This document shows, one piece after another, positions 1 to 8,364 of a stretch of DNA of 64,000 nt. The stretch's first letter is position 1, and every line of letters begins with the position of its first letter. Source of the stretch: Deltaproteobacteria bacterium (GTDB lineage Bacteria > Myxococcota > Kuafuiibacteriia > Kuafuiibacteriales > Kuafuiibacteriaceae). The notes below the pieces were generated by a model, which saw only the letters and a program-made list of their open reading frames with translations, was not told the DNA's origin and made no database searches. The stretch covers positions 6,988,001-7,052,000 of the forward strand of contig JADJPE010000005.1 of assembly GCA_016713425.1 (NCBI GenBank). The letters are read 5' to 3'. A program made the translations under genes and the position numbers.

Positions 1-608
1 AGCGCACGCTCGGCGCTGGCTTTCGCATCGGCCGGCAGAAGCTCTGCGTCGAGCGCTCGCTTGAGGGCCGCGCGCGCGCCCGACCGATCCCCATCGAACT
101 TGAGCTCCATGCCAAGCATCCAAGCGGCGAGCGCACCGTCCGGTGTGAGCGGCGAGCCGTCACACATCGTGCGTAAGGCGGCCTTACATTCGTTTCGCGC
201 CTGTTCGCTCTCCTTGGGCTGGCGATTCTTGTGAAACGCGAGCGCCAACAAGCCTTTCGCCTGGATCGCGAGGATCGTCGGGGGAGAGGCGGAGGCTATT
301 CGCCGCAACTCAAAGATCGCCTGCTGGATCTTGCCCGCGTGCATGAGCACGCTCCCGAGCGACATGCGCGCGCAAGGACTCCAGGCTGGGCTCTTGGCCT
401 TGGCGGCCCGACGGAAGTAGTCCTCGGCCGCCTTCAGATCGCGGCTGAGGAACAGCGCATCGAGCCCGAGACGATAGGCCGCCTCGGCGCCCGCGTCGGT
501 TTCCGGATGACCGTCGGCGATCGTCCGCCGGACCGAGGCGATCAATCCCAGGTCGTTGCCATCAAGCGCATGCTCAAGATCCGAGAGGAGCCCCTTGAGG
601 TCCGCCAT
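1..608 (-). CDS. TPR-like helical repeat protein, 3' end cut by window edge
   Basis: The frame is open from an ATG at 606-608 to the left edge (202 codons) with no stop, so the C-terminus lies outside. The product starts MADLKGLLSDLEHAL and has no signal peptide or membrane segment. It is rich in Ala, Leu, Arg and Glu, with helix pairs such as LGLDALFLSRDLKAAEDYF and LGSVLMHAGKIQQAIFEL. The spacing and the small residues at helix contacts resemble tetratricopeptide repeats, and the DGALAAWMLGMELKFDGDR segment fits a further repeat. A cytoplasmic scaffold role is an inference from the fold only; no enzyme motif is visible. It is divergent from the LtrA-Kir gene, sharing a short spacer that carries 17-bp repeats. 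Confidence 0.6.
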   Translation of the reverse strand, partial: MADLKGLLSDLEHALDGNDLGLIASVRRTIADGHPETDAGAEAAYRLGLDALFLSRDLKAAEDYFRRAAKAKSPAWSPCARMSLGSVLMHAGKIQQAIFELRRIASASPPTILAIQAKGLLALAFHKNRQPKESEQARNECKAALRTMCDGSPLTPDGALAAWMLGMELKFDGDRSGARAALKRALDAELLPADAKASAERA

Positions 609-676
609 GCCGACAGTTGGCCCACTCCGGCGTCAGATGGCAACTGGGACGCGCGGTAGAGACGCGCGATTGCACG

Positions 677-2956
677 ATGGCACGCCATCCTTGGCGGGAT
701 GGCAGACATGGCGGGATGGCAGACCATCGTTGGCGGGGTAGCGGAGACGAGCATGGCCGGTATGGGCGCCGCCCAGGGATTGAGTTAGAGGTCGGCGTGC
801 GCCATCGCTGGTTTCACCGCCCGGTTCTCCACAGTCATGCGTTCGTCAAGAGGCCGACCTGGCTCGAGCTGTTCTACGACCTCGTCTTTGTCGCGGCATT
901 TCTCCAGCTCGGCAACGAACTCGCCGCGTCGATCACGCTCGATCGGGTGCTCACGTCGAGTGCTGTGTTCGTGCCCCTTTGGGTCGCGTGGTCCGGCTTC
1001 ACGTTCTACGTGAATCGGTTCACGGTCGACGACACTCTCCACCGAAACCTTGTCTTCGCGCAAATGACCGCCGTCGGTGCGATGGCGATGAGCGCACCCC
1101 GCGTCCTCGAAGGCGAAACGGCGGCGTTCTCGGTCGCGGCTGGCGTCGCGCTCCTCCTCGTCGGGGCAATGTACCTGAGAACATTCGCCCAAGTCTCAGA
1201 AGGCCGAGCGTACGCACGCTTTTGGGGGCTCATCTTCGGACTGTCCGGCGCGACCTGGCTCGTGGGCGCGTTGGTGCCCGAATCATGGACCAAGATCGCC
1301 TGGGCGGCCGGGAGCCTCCTAGTCTTGGCGGCGCCGCTCAGCAAGCCATCGCGCATGCTCGCCGAAGAGTTCCCGATCGACTTCGAGCATCTCGGCGAGC
1401 GATACGGACTTCTCACGATCGTCGTCCTGGGTGAATCGTTCGTGAAAGTCCTTCTCGACCTCGCGGCCCAAAGCAAAGGACACCAAGCCCTAGAGCACGC
1501 ACCCATCGCGCTGGGCGGAATGGGCATGGGCATGAGCACGGGCATGAGCACGGGCATGGACATGGGCGTTTACGTCCAGGCCACCATCATCCTTCTCATC
1601 ACGGCCTCAGTGTGGTGGATCTATTTCGATGACATCGCCGGCGCGAAGATCCGCAAGGGACAAGGCCAGTGGATCATCTGGCTCTACGCCCATCTCCCGT
1701 TTCAACTCGCTGTCGCCGGACTCGGCGTAGCGCTCAAGAAGGCCATACATTTCTCGTCTTCCGAGCCGGCATCGGCTTCAGAACGATGGCTTCTCTCCGG
1801 AACGGTCGGCCTCATCTTCTTGTGCGTGGCGGCGATCGACTCGGTCACGGAGCGACGGCAGGCCGAGTTGTCCGACCGTGCGCGCGTAAACGCACGCATC
1901 GTCTCGGCCATCTTCGTTCTTGTCCTCGCCCCCGCGAGCCTCAACATGAGCGGCGCGACGTTCCTTACGCTCGTCGCGATCATCGTCGGCGCACAGGTCG
2001 TGTTCGATATGGCAATGGCGCCCTTCGAGGCGGCAGAGCACCTAGAAATCGGCCACAAACTCATCGCCGACATCGCGCGAGAAGCACAACACGCGCGAGA
2101 AGCACAACACGCGCGGGAAGCCCAGACGCAAACGGGCTCCGGCGCCCTCGAAACCCCGCGTCGGCGAGACATCCGCGAAGCCGTGCGGAAAGGAACACCG
2201 AGCGACCTCCGCCGCGATCTCTACTTCTACTTCATCGAGGGCGGCTGGGGCCGCCTCATTGCTGGGTTTGGCGTGCTGTTCATGGGCGCCAACACCTTTT
2301 TCGCAGCGCTCTATGCCTTCCAGCCAGGCGCGATCGAGAACGTTCGCAGCGATTCATTTCTCGACGCCTTTTTCTTCAGCGTCGAAACCATGGCCACCAT
2401 AGGCTACGGGAAGATGGTCCCCGCCTCCGACTACGGCCACGCAATCGCGACGATAGAGGCCGCGGTAAGCATCATCGGCATCGCGTTGGTCACCGGTCTC
2501 GTCTTTGCGAAAGCCAGCCGGCCACGCGCCAGCGTCCTCTTCAGTCGAAACGCAGTCGTGACCAAGATGAACGACAAGCCCGTCTTCGCCTTTCGCATCG
2601 GCAACGCCCGCGGGAACGAGATCCTCGACGCGTCCATCGATGTGACGGTGCTGAAAGACGCGTTCACGGCCGAAGGACAGCATCTACGGCGCCTGCACGA
2701 CCTGCGCCTCGTGCGCCAGCGTTCGCCCCTCTTCACGCTGACCTGGTTCGTCATGCACGAGATCGAAGAGGACAGCCCCCTTCGAGACATCGACTGGGGT
2801 GCATCGGACTCGCCCATCACCTCGATCATCGTGACCTTGGTTGGCCACGACGGCACGTACAACCAGACAGTTCACGCCCGGCATACGTACTACCCCGAGG
2901 ATATTCAACGAGATGCCCGCTTCGTCGATATCATCAGCCGGCTCAAAGACGGATGA
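677..2956 (+). CDS. LtrA domain fused to inward-rectifier (KirBac-type) potassium channel
   Basis: One uninterrupted frame encodes two membrane modules. The first (about nt 858-2075) is a low-temperature-requirement LtrA domain: it opens LELFYDLVFVAAF and contains ERYGLLTIVVLGESF, both family signatures, in a multi-helix membrane region. A Met/Gly-rich insert (1519-1566) sits between two helices. A hydrophilic linker with duplicated EAQHAR units (about 2080-2125) leads to the second module: a slide helix (RRDLYFYFIEGGWGRL), two membrane helices flanking the selectivity filter TIGYG (near 2395-2409), and a C-terminal beta-rich domain (FRIGNARGN, LTWFVMHEIEEDSPL) typical of Kir channels. The K+ selectivity of the pore follows from the family; the LtrA role is unknown. 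The start is uncertain: the frame opens at a TTG (617) only 8 bp from the divergent gene; ATG at 677 or 716 and GTG at 797 (GAGG 5 bp upstream) are alternatives. Confidence 0.85.
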   Translation: MARHPWRDGRHGGMADHRWRGSGDEHGRYGRRPGIELEVGVRHRWFHRPVLHSHAFVKRPTWLELFYDLVFVAAFLQLGNELAASITLDRVLTSSAVFVPLWVAWSGFTFYVNRFTVDDTLHRNLVFAQMTAVGAMAMSAPRVLEGETAAFSVAAGVALLLVGAMYLRTFAQVSEGRAYARFWGLIFGLSGATWLVGALVPESWTKIAWAAGSLLVLAAPLSKPSRMLAEEFPIDFEHLGERYGLLTIVVLGESFVKVLLDLAAQSKGHQALEHAPIALGGMGMGMSTGMSTGMDMGVYVQATIILLITASVWWIYFDDIAGAKIRKGQGQWIIWLYAHLPFQLAVAGLGVALKKAIHFSSSEPASASERWLLSGTVGLIFLCVAAIDSVTERRQAELSDRARVNARIVSAIFVLVLAPASLNMSGATFLTLVAIIVGAQVVFDMAMAPFEAAEHLEIGHKLIADIAREAQHAREAQHAREAQTQTGSGALETPRRRDIREAVRKGTPSDLRRDLYFYFIEGGWGRLIAGFGVLFMGANTFFAALYAFQPGAIENVRSDSFLDAFFFSVETMATIGYGKMVPASDYGHAIATIEAAVSIIGIALVTGLVFAKASRPRASVLFSRNAVVTKMNDKPVFAFRIGNARGNEILDASIDVTVLKDAFTAEGQHLRRLHDLRLVRQRSPLFTLTWFVMHEIEEDSPLRDIDWGASDSPITSIIVTLVGHDGTYNQTVHARHTYYPEDIQRDARFVDIISRLKDG
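691..738. repeat. 17-bp tandem duplication in divergent spacer
   Basis: Two copies of a 17-bp unit of the type tggcgggatggcagac lie head to tail at 691-707 and 708-724, followed by a decayed partial copy to about 738. The repeat lies between the divergent TPR-like and LtrA-Kir genes, where their promoters must be. Confidence 0.7.
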
Positions 2957-3060
2957 CTCATGATCGACTACGCCCGTTTTCACGATCTCGATCCCGCATG
3001 AAAGCCATGCCCCAACACTTCCGCCCGCAATTCAGTCCTCCGGGGCTTCGCGCGAGCTAG

Positions 3061-3110
3061 GCCCTGAGAGCTGGGCCCTGAGACCTCGGCGCTGAGAGCT
3101 CGGGATTCTG
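3061..3110. repeat. 14-15 bp imperfect tandem repeat, about 3 copies
   Basis: Three imperfect units built on ccctgagagctggg lie between the LtrA-Kir stop and the rhodanese start. Nothing else is recognisable in the 2957-3153 gap. Confidence 0.6.
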
Positions 3111-3153
3111 CGGGTCTTGCCGGTCTGCGTCGAGTCGTGACTATCTACTGACC

Positions 3154-3606
3154 ATGAAGAACTTCTCGACGTTCCCGAGGGCCACCACAATTCAAGCCTT
3201 GTTTGCGGGCGCACTCTTTGCGCTCGCGATCCCGAGCGCCGCACTCGCGTGCGACGGAACCAAGTCTGAAACAATGACCACGATGAGCATCGAGCAAGCA
3301 CAGAAGGCAAAGCCTGCGTTCGTCGACGCGAACAGCGCCACGACGCGCGCCAAAGATGGCGTCATTCCGGGCGCCGTTCTTCTGACGTCGTACGACAGCT
3401 ACGATGCCACCACCGAGCTTCCCTCGAACAAGACGGCCTCGCTCGTTTTCTACTGCGCCAACGAACGCTGCGGTGCCTCGAAAATCGCCGCCCAGCGCGC
3501 CATGACGGCTGGATACACCAACGTCGCGATCTTGCCGGCCGGCATCCAAGGATGGAAGAAGGCGGGCATGAAGACGGACTCGATCACGACGAAGGACAAG
3601 AGCTAG
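3154..3606 (+). CDS. Secreted rhodanese-like domain protein
   Basis: A 150-residue protein starting at ATG 3154. Residues 1-32 form a signal peptide (hydrophobic AGALFALAIPSAALA, then Cys), so it is periplasmic; the Cys after ALA could also be a lipobox. The rest is a single rhodanese domain: PAFVDANSATTRAKDGVIPGA matches the N-terminal CH2A signature, and FYCANERCGAS carries the active-site Cys, with a second Cys five residues on. GIQGWKKAGM is the usual C-terminal helix. Rhodaneses move sulfane sulfur or act as redox or thiol carriers; the substrate cannot be read here. A Cys pair in the loop, rather than the common single Cys, may favour a disulfide or redox role (inference). It stands alone, followed by a repeat-bearing gap. 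Confidence 0.85.
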   Translation: MKNFSTFPRATTIQALFAGALFALAIPSAALACDGTKSETMTTMSIEQAQKAKPAFVDANSATTRAKDGVIPGAVLLTSYDSYDATTELPSNKTASLVFYCANERCGASKIAAQRAMTAGYTNVAILPAGIQGWKKAGMKTDSITTKDKS

Positions 3607-3947
3607 GCATCGATTTCCTCGGCCTCAGGTTCTGCTGTCGAAGTCGGGGCCTTACTCGGCGGCCTTACTCGGTGGCCTTCCTCGGCAGCGGTCCCCTGGA
3701 GTTCCCCCAGACTCGGAAGTCCGGTATTCTCCGCGACGCCATGGGGAGCACACGAAGAACGCGAAACAGCGATCAGTTGCCGGCAAGAGCGGGAACGACC
3801 TCTGACCGACATTCGTTCGGGACTTCGAGTGAAACGCCCAGCGGGACATCGGATGGAGCTCCGGGTAGAGCTCCGGATAGAGCTCCGGGTGGAACATGGG
3901 GTGGAGTTCGACAGCGGATCTCGGCGCGAACGTCGAAGAAGGCGGGC
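3607..3947. other. Leader region with 12-bp repeats, no clear gene
   Basis: This gap of about 340 bp precedes the beta-helix gene. It contains three to four copies of a 12-bp unit (gagctccgggta type) at about 3853-3897. The downstream frame stays open through it, with an ATG at 3741, but the encoded Arg/Ser/Gly-rich low-complexity stretch does not look like protein, and the signal peptide begins at 3948. I read it as 5' leader or promoter sequence. Confidence 0.5.
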
Positions 3948-5585
3948 GTGCGAACATCGCGCATACGCTTGCATCGCGCCTGCGCCGCAGCCCTCATGGC
4001 CATGGTGGCCGCTCCGACGGCCGAGGCAGCGACGAAACATGTCTCCCCGGGCGACAACATCAACGACGTCGAAGCGGTATTCAAGGGACTCGCACCTGGC
4101 GATGAGCTCATCGTCGCCGGCGGGACCTACGAACTCAGCGGACTGTTCGATTTCAACGTTCAGGGCACGATGAACAACCCCATCGTCATTCGCGGCGAGG
4201 ATGGCACGCAGCCGCACTTTCATCGCGCGGGAACGGATCAGAACATCTGGGATTTTGACGCCGAGTACACGACCATCCGCGGTCTTCGATTTTCGGGCGG
4301 CTCAGCCGGCCTTCGTGTCAAGAGCGCGAATCGCCTGACGATCGAAGCGTGCGAAATCGACCACACGCGGGACGTCGCCATCCGAATGAACGACAGCGGC
4401 ATCACGTACGAGAGCGTGCGCATTCTGCACAACGAGATTCACGATACCGGAGTCAACGGAGGCGGAACGTCCGAAGGCATGTACCTCGGTTGCAACGAGA
4501 ACGCCTGTCGCCTCGCCCACGGCCTCATTCAGGGCAACCATGTTTATGCGATCAACCGCCCAGAAATCACGCAGGGTGACGGCATCGAGCTCAAGGAAGG
4601 CAGCTACGGAACGACGATCAGCGACAACGTCATTCACGACACGAACTACCCGTGTATCTTGACGTACAGTGCCGTCGGCAATGGCGAACCGAACATCATC
4701 GAACGCAACCTCCTGTACGGCTGCGGAGACCACGGCATCCAATCAGCGGCCGACGCCATCATTCGGAACAACATCATTTTGAGCGCCAACGTCGATGGCA
4801 TCGCCATGCAACATCACCAGAACGGAGACCCGGCCAACCTTACCGTGGTTCACAACACCATTCTCCATACCGGTGGCGCCGGGATCAGCGTGCGCAACGT
4901 CGTCGGATCGGTGGTCGTCGCCAATAACGCGATCTACTCCGAAAGCGCAGCGATCCACCTCGGCGGAAACTTCCCATCCCTGACCCTTCGCGGAAATGTG
5001 GGGACCGGATCGGCGCCCAACGGCGCGATGTCCGCGGGCGTTCTGACGAACGACGTCGCGGGCGGGAACTTCAATGGCGCGCCCCCCGTCGACGTCTTCC
5101 CGACCTCAGGCGGCGCCCTTCGAAGCGCCGGCGACGCCCGCGATGTGCCAAGCAACGACTTCAATGGTACCCCGCGAAACGGCGAAGCAGACGTCGGCGC
5201 CTATGCATATCAGGCGGGCGGCAATCCTGGCTGGCCGCTGGCCGGCACCATGAAAGACACTGCAGCATCGTCTAGCCCCGACGCAGGCACGGGTGCATCC
5301 GACGTCGGCACATCCGACGCCGGCGCGCTCGACGGGGGAAGAGCGGACGGAGGGCAAGGCAGCGATGCCCGCATCAGCGGACAAGACGCCGACCCAACGA
5401 ACGACGGCAATGAGCAAATGCCCAGCGCCGATTCGTCGATGGACTGCGGCGGAAGCTGCAGTTGTGGCGCGACCGAGCCTCCCCGCGATCACGGATTCGG
5501 AGGCACGATCGCACTCACAAGCCTCGGGATCATTTTGGCGCTGAGGCGGCGACATCGCGCCAGCCAAAAGAGGGGCTCATTGTGA
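3948..5585 (+). CDS. Secreted parallel beta-helix protein with MYXO-CTERM-like anchor
   Basis: The GTG at 3948 has AGAAGG five bases upstream and gives a 25-residue signal peptide ending in AAPTAEA, so I prefer it to the in-frame ATG at 3741. The mature protein (about 520 residues) is a right-handed parallel beta-helix of the pectate-lyase or nosD type, with turn-like repeats (NIWDFDAEYTTIRGLRFSGG, IERNLLYGCGDHGIQSAAD, AIIRNNIILSANVDGIAM). No catalytic triad can be assigned, so polysaccharide binding or cleavage is inferred from the fold. A low-complexity Asp/Gly/Ala/Ser linker leads to CGGSCSCGATEP, a hydrophobic helix and LRRRHR, a MYXO-CTERM-like sorting tail. In Myxococcota such tails lead to cell-surface attachment. 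It converges on the glycosyltransferase gene. Confidence 0.85.
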   Translation: MRTSRIRLHRACAAALMAMVAAPTAEAATKHVSPGDNINDVEAVFKGLAPGDELIVAGGTYELSGLFDFNVQGTMNNPIVIRGEDGTQPHFHRAGTDQNIWDFDAEYTTIRGLRFSGGSAGLRVKSANRLTIEACEIDHTRDVAIRMNDSGITYESVRILHNEIHDTGVNGGGTSEGMYLGCNENACRLAHGLIQGNHVYAINRPEITQGDGIELKEGSYGTTISDNVIHDTNYPCILTYSAVGNGEPNIIERNLLYGCGDHGIQSAADAIIRNNIILSANVDGIAMQHHQNGDPANLTVVHNTILHTGGAGISVRNVVGSVVVANNAIYSESAAIHLGGNFPSLTLRGNVGTGSAPNGAMSAGVLTNDVAGGNFNGAPPVDVFPTSGGALRSAGDARDVPSNDFNGTPRNGEADVGAYAYQAGGNPGWPLAGTMKDTAASSSPDAGTGASDVGTSDAGALDGGRADGGQGSDARISGQDADPTNDGNEQMPSADSSMDCGGSCSCGATEPPRDHGFGGTIALTSLGIILALRRRHRASQKRGSL

Positions 5586-5672
5586 ACCGTTCCTTCAGGA
5601 AGCAAGGGGCGGTCCGAAACACGACCGGCGGAGCGGCCGGCGGCGTGCTCGAGCGAGGGCGCAGGCAACTCT

Positions 5673-6905
5673 TCACGCGTCGTGGTGCGAACCGCTTCCA
5701 CCACGGGGAAGCGGCCGGCTGTCGGCGCGGGGGCGTCGAGCCCGCTTCCTAGCCTGTGCTTCGGTGACGGCCTTCTCGACCGCGAAGGGCTGAACGCTCT
5801 CGACGTCACGCCAAGTCCACAGGGAGTTGAGTACGTAGTTGATGAAAGTACCGAGCACGATGCCGGCGAGCTGCCCGAAGATATCCCAAACGCCGAAACG
5901 GAGGAGGACGAGCATCGTGACAAAGTTGATGACGCCCGCCAAACCCGAAACGAGGTGAAACTGGACGAAGCGTCGACGCAAGCTGGTCGTCACTGCGCGC
6001 GTTCGGAACGTGAAGGCGTTGTTGAGGATGAAGTTCGAGATGATCGACAGCTCGATCGCGATCGGAGACGCAGCGTGAGCGGAGAAACCAAGCGCTCGCG
6101 TGAACAGCACGAAGAAGCCAAGATTGACCAGCACGCCTGAGAGCCCGACTGCGCAGAAGGAAATGAACTCCTGAGACTTTCGAAAGCGGATGCGCGCGAT
6201 ATTGAGAAGAAACTCGAGTTGATCTGAGAAGCTCAGCTTGGAGTCACCGTGGGTGCGGTCAGGGAACGTAATCGGTACCTCGATGGGTTTGGCACCATTT
6301 CGAATGAGTTCGAAGAGGAGCGAGGACTGAAAGGAGTAACCTTTCGTCGCGAGCGGGGTCAAATCGCAGCGCTGCAAGACCTCGGTGCGGATAAGGCGAT
6401 AGCCCGAGGTGCAGTCTCTGAGCGCCGGGAGACCGCCAAGGACGCGAAGCAGAAAGTTTCCGAAGAGGCTCATCGCTCGACGCCTGAGGGAGAAATGCGG
6501 TGTGCTTCCGCCCACCACGAACCGTGAGCCGATCACGAGATCGAAACCGCCTTCGCCGAGCGCCACGAACACCGGCAGCAATGCAGGCGAATGCTGGAGG
6601 TCGGCGTCCATCTCGAAGAGGAACTCCGGAGCGAGCTTCTCGATGGCGGCGGCCATGCCTCGCTTGTAGGCCTCACCAAGTCCCTGCTTCTCGCCGAGGA
6701 TCAGGTGGAGATTCGGGTACTGAGACTGCAAACCGCGTACGACGTCGGCCGTGCCATCGGGCGAGTTGTCATCGACCACGAGCACATGCAGCTCGTGGCT
6801 CGGGATGCGAGACGCCTGCTCGAAGATGAGCGGCATGAGAATCGGAATGTTTTCGGCTTCGTTGTAGCAGGGCAATACGATGCATGCCCTTGGGAGATCT
6901 GACAT
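5673..6905 (-). CDS. Dolichol-phosphate-mannose-synthase-like GT2 fused to GtrA membrane domain
   Basis: The start is ATG at 6903-6905, preceded by a GAGGT ribosome-binding site; the frame extends upstream only into repeats. Residues 1-230 are a family 2 glycosyltransferase: VLPCYNEAENI, VVDDNSPDG, the metal-binding MDADLQHSP, and GSRFVVGG and CTSGYRLIR typical of polyprenyl-phosphate sugar transferases. Residues about 245-370 are a GtrA-type domain with four membrane helices (ISFCAVGLSGVLVNLGFFVL, LSIISNFILNNAFTF, GIVLGTFINYVLNSLWTW). The likely role is making or flipping a polyprenyl-phosphate sugar for envelope glycan modification at the inner membrane. The tail is Arg-rich and probably disordered. 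It faces the beta-helix gene; an 11-bp repeat array lies upstream. Confidence 0.93.
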   Translation of the reverse strand: MSDLPRACIVLPCYNEAENIPILMPLIFEQASRIPSHELHVLVVDDNSPDGTADVVRGLQSQYPNLHLILGEKQGLGEAYKRGMAAAIEKLAPEFLFEMDADLQHSPALLPVFVALGEGGFDLVIGSRFVVGGSTPHFSLRRRAMSLFGNFLLRVLGGLPALRDCTSGYRLIRTEVLQRCDLTPLATKGYSFQSSLLFELIRNGAKPIEVPITFPDRTHGDSKLSFSDQLEFLLNIARIRFRKSQEFISFCAVGLSGVLVNLGFFVLFTRALGFSAHAASPIAIELSIISNFILNNAFTFRTRAVTTSLRRRFVQFHLVSGLAGVINFVTMLVLLRFGVWDIFGQLAGIVLGTFINYVLNSLWTWRDVESVQPFAVEKAVTEAQARKRARRPRADSRPLPRGGSGSHHDA

Positions 6906-6964
6906 GAAAAGCGAACCTCGCGGCCGAATCTCGCGAGCAGGACTGAAGAACGCAACCAGAACCT

Positions 6965-7036
6965 GCATCAGACCCGCATCAGACCCGCATCAGACCCGCA
7001 TCAGACCCGCATCAGACCCGCATCAGACCCGCATCC
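6965..7036. repeat. 11-bp tandem repeat, 6 perfect copies plus partial
   Basis: The unit gcatcagaccc is repeated exactly six times (6965-7030), followed by a decayed copy. It lies about 60 bp upstream of the GT2-GtrA start, between that gene and the response regulator. Copies are contiguous, without spacers, so it is not a CRISPR array. The period is close to one DNA helical turn. Confidence 0.95.
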
Positions 7037-7108
7037 GCCCCCGCGCAGCCGTGCGAACAGACGCGGACAGACGGTTCGCCGAGCGCACGGGGACGAAGAC
7101 AACCCTCG

Positions 7109-7486
7109 CTAGGCCGCGGTGCCGAAGGACTCGGCCCCCATGACGAGGGACAAGACAGCTTTCGCGCCGAGGGGCTTGGCGCCATAAGCATGACAGATCC
7201 CGCGTGCCACCAGATCGTCGGCGTCTTCGGGAAGAGAACCCGAGAGCAAGATCCGACGCGTCGCCGGCCAGCGACGAGCCACCTCGCTGAGGAAGGTCAC
7301 GCCGTCCATGCCGGCCATCGAACAGTCGGAGACAACGACGTCAAACGGCTGCTGCTCGAGCAACAAGAGCCCAGTCTCGGCATCCGCCACCGACTGTGAT
7401 TCAGTCGGCGCACGCAAGATCCGCTCGAGCAAGCGACGCAGGAGCAGCTCATCGTCAACAATCAGGACTCGCGGCTTGAATGACAT
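7109..7486 (-). CDS. Single-domain response regulator (CheY-like receiver)
   Basis: A 125-residue protein that is only a receiver domain. It has the acidic pair (LIVDDELLLRRLLE), the phospho-acceptor Asp in VVVSDCSMAGMDG, the conserved Ser in ILLSGSLPED and the Lys-Pro of YGAKPLGAK. There is no DNA-binding or enzymatic output domain, so it should signal by protein-protein contact. No histidine kinase is adjacent; the nearest kinase is at about 60 kb, and a link is not supported. It lies upstream of, and on the same strand as, the glycosyltransferase, separated by the 11-bp repeat array. Confidence 0.93.
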   Translation of the reverse strand: MSFKPRVLIVDDELLLRRLLERILRAPTESQSVADAETGLLLLEQQPFDVVVSDCSMAGMDGVTFLSEVARRWPATRRILLSGSLPEDADDLVARGICHAYGAKPLGAKAVLSLVMGAESFGTAA

Positions 7487-7577
7487 GCTCGAGGCTTCAG
7501 CAGACTTCGTGCCACTCGCGGGCGCCTCCGAGACGCCCCGGCTCGGCCAGGTCCGCGGGCGGGCCTGCCGTCATTTC

Positions 7578-7626
7578 GGACAGCTCATCGACGGCACCTC
7601 CGACGGCACCTCCGACCGCACATCCA
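7578..7626. repeat. 12-bp imperfect tandem repeat
   Basis: About four imperfect units of the type cgacggcacctc lie upstream of the membrane-protein gene at 7721. The rest of the 7487-7720 gap shows no gene. Confidence 0.55.
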
Positions 7627-7720
7627 GCCGCAGGCCAGGCCGTCGGCCCGCCGACCGAAGTGAAGCACCGGCGCGGTCTGTGGTATTGTGCGCTGGGAGC
7701 GAAGGGGGAAGACCCTATTC

Positions 7721-8257
7721 ATGGTAGACGAAACGCCCAAGCCCGAGAGGGCGTCGCACGGCACAAACCCGGCGATCCGCTCATCGTCACCTCTGCCTGG
7801 CGAGCCGGCCCGCGAAGACATCGGGGTCGATGTAACCTATGTACCGAGCGACCTTCGCGAGCCGATCGCGCCCTTCGAGGCCATCGCGGCGTCCGAGCAC
7901 AATGCGACTTCGGAACCCGTCGCTCGCCCTGAACGCGCCGCGCTCGCTGAACGCGCCGTGGTCCCAGAGCCCGTGGTGACTTCGATCAGCCGCCCCATCA
8001 TCAGCCGAGAGCGCCCGTCCTCCGCAGCGGCGCACGCCGCGAGTGTCGCCCCGGCGCTTGGGGCACGTGCGTACGGCCTGGGGTTGGTGCTCGGCATTGG
8101 CTTCGGCATCGTCACGAGCTTTTTCAGCTTCGCACTCGCGTTGGAGTTGCTGATCTACGGCGCGCTCGGTGTTGGCGTCACGCATCTGATTCGACTGCGC
8201 CTTGAACGAAGGCTCCACATCCGGCGGGCGCTGTTCGCCCTGCTCCGCAACGACTGA
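7721..8257 (+). CDS. Hypothetical protein, disordered N-terminus, two C-terminal membrane helices
   Basis: The start is ATG 7721, preceded by a purine-rich GGGGGAAGA; the frame also extends upstream to 7688. The product has 178 residues. Residues 1-110 are rich in Pro, Glu, Arg, Ser and Ala and look disordered, with repeated ERA or EPV motifs. Residues about 120-160 contain two hydrophobic stretches (GLGLVLGIGFGIVTSFFSFA and LELLIYGALGVGVTHLI), followed by a basic tail (RLRLERRLHIRR). The long N-terminal part is probably cytoplasmic. I recognise no family. It precedes a GlsB-like membrane protein on the same strand by about 100 bp. Confidence 0.7.
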   Translation: MVDETPKPERASHGTNPAIRSSSPLPGEPAREDIGVDVTYVPSDLREPIAPFEAIAASEHNATSEPVARPERAALAERAVVPEPVVTSISRPIISRERPSSAAAHAASVAPALGARAYGLGLVLGIGFGIVTSFFSFALALELLIYGALGVGVTHLIRLRLERRLHIRRALFALLRND

Positions 8258-8364
8258 CTCTCCGCTGCGGTCGCCGCAGACAACATGCTGAGGTCAGAGC
8301 CCAGAGCTCAGAGCTCAAGCCACCAGACTTGACAGGATCGGTGCCATGTCTAGACGCTGCGGCC

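Noticed and set aside
231..659. Plus-strand 142-codon frame at the left edge
   Set aside because: It is antisense to the TPR-like frame, which is open across all 608 bp with a better amino-acid pattern.
5610..5650. Terminator hairpin (ccggc...gccgg) between the beta-helix and GT2 genes
   Set aside because: Stem of only five to six bases, no T tract, and such GC palindromes are frequent here by chance.
6965..7036. CRISPR array
   Set aside because: Units are 11 bp and contiguous with no spacers, and no cas genes are present.
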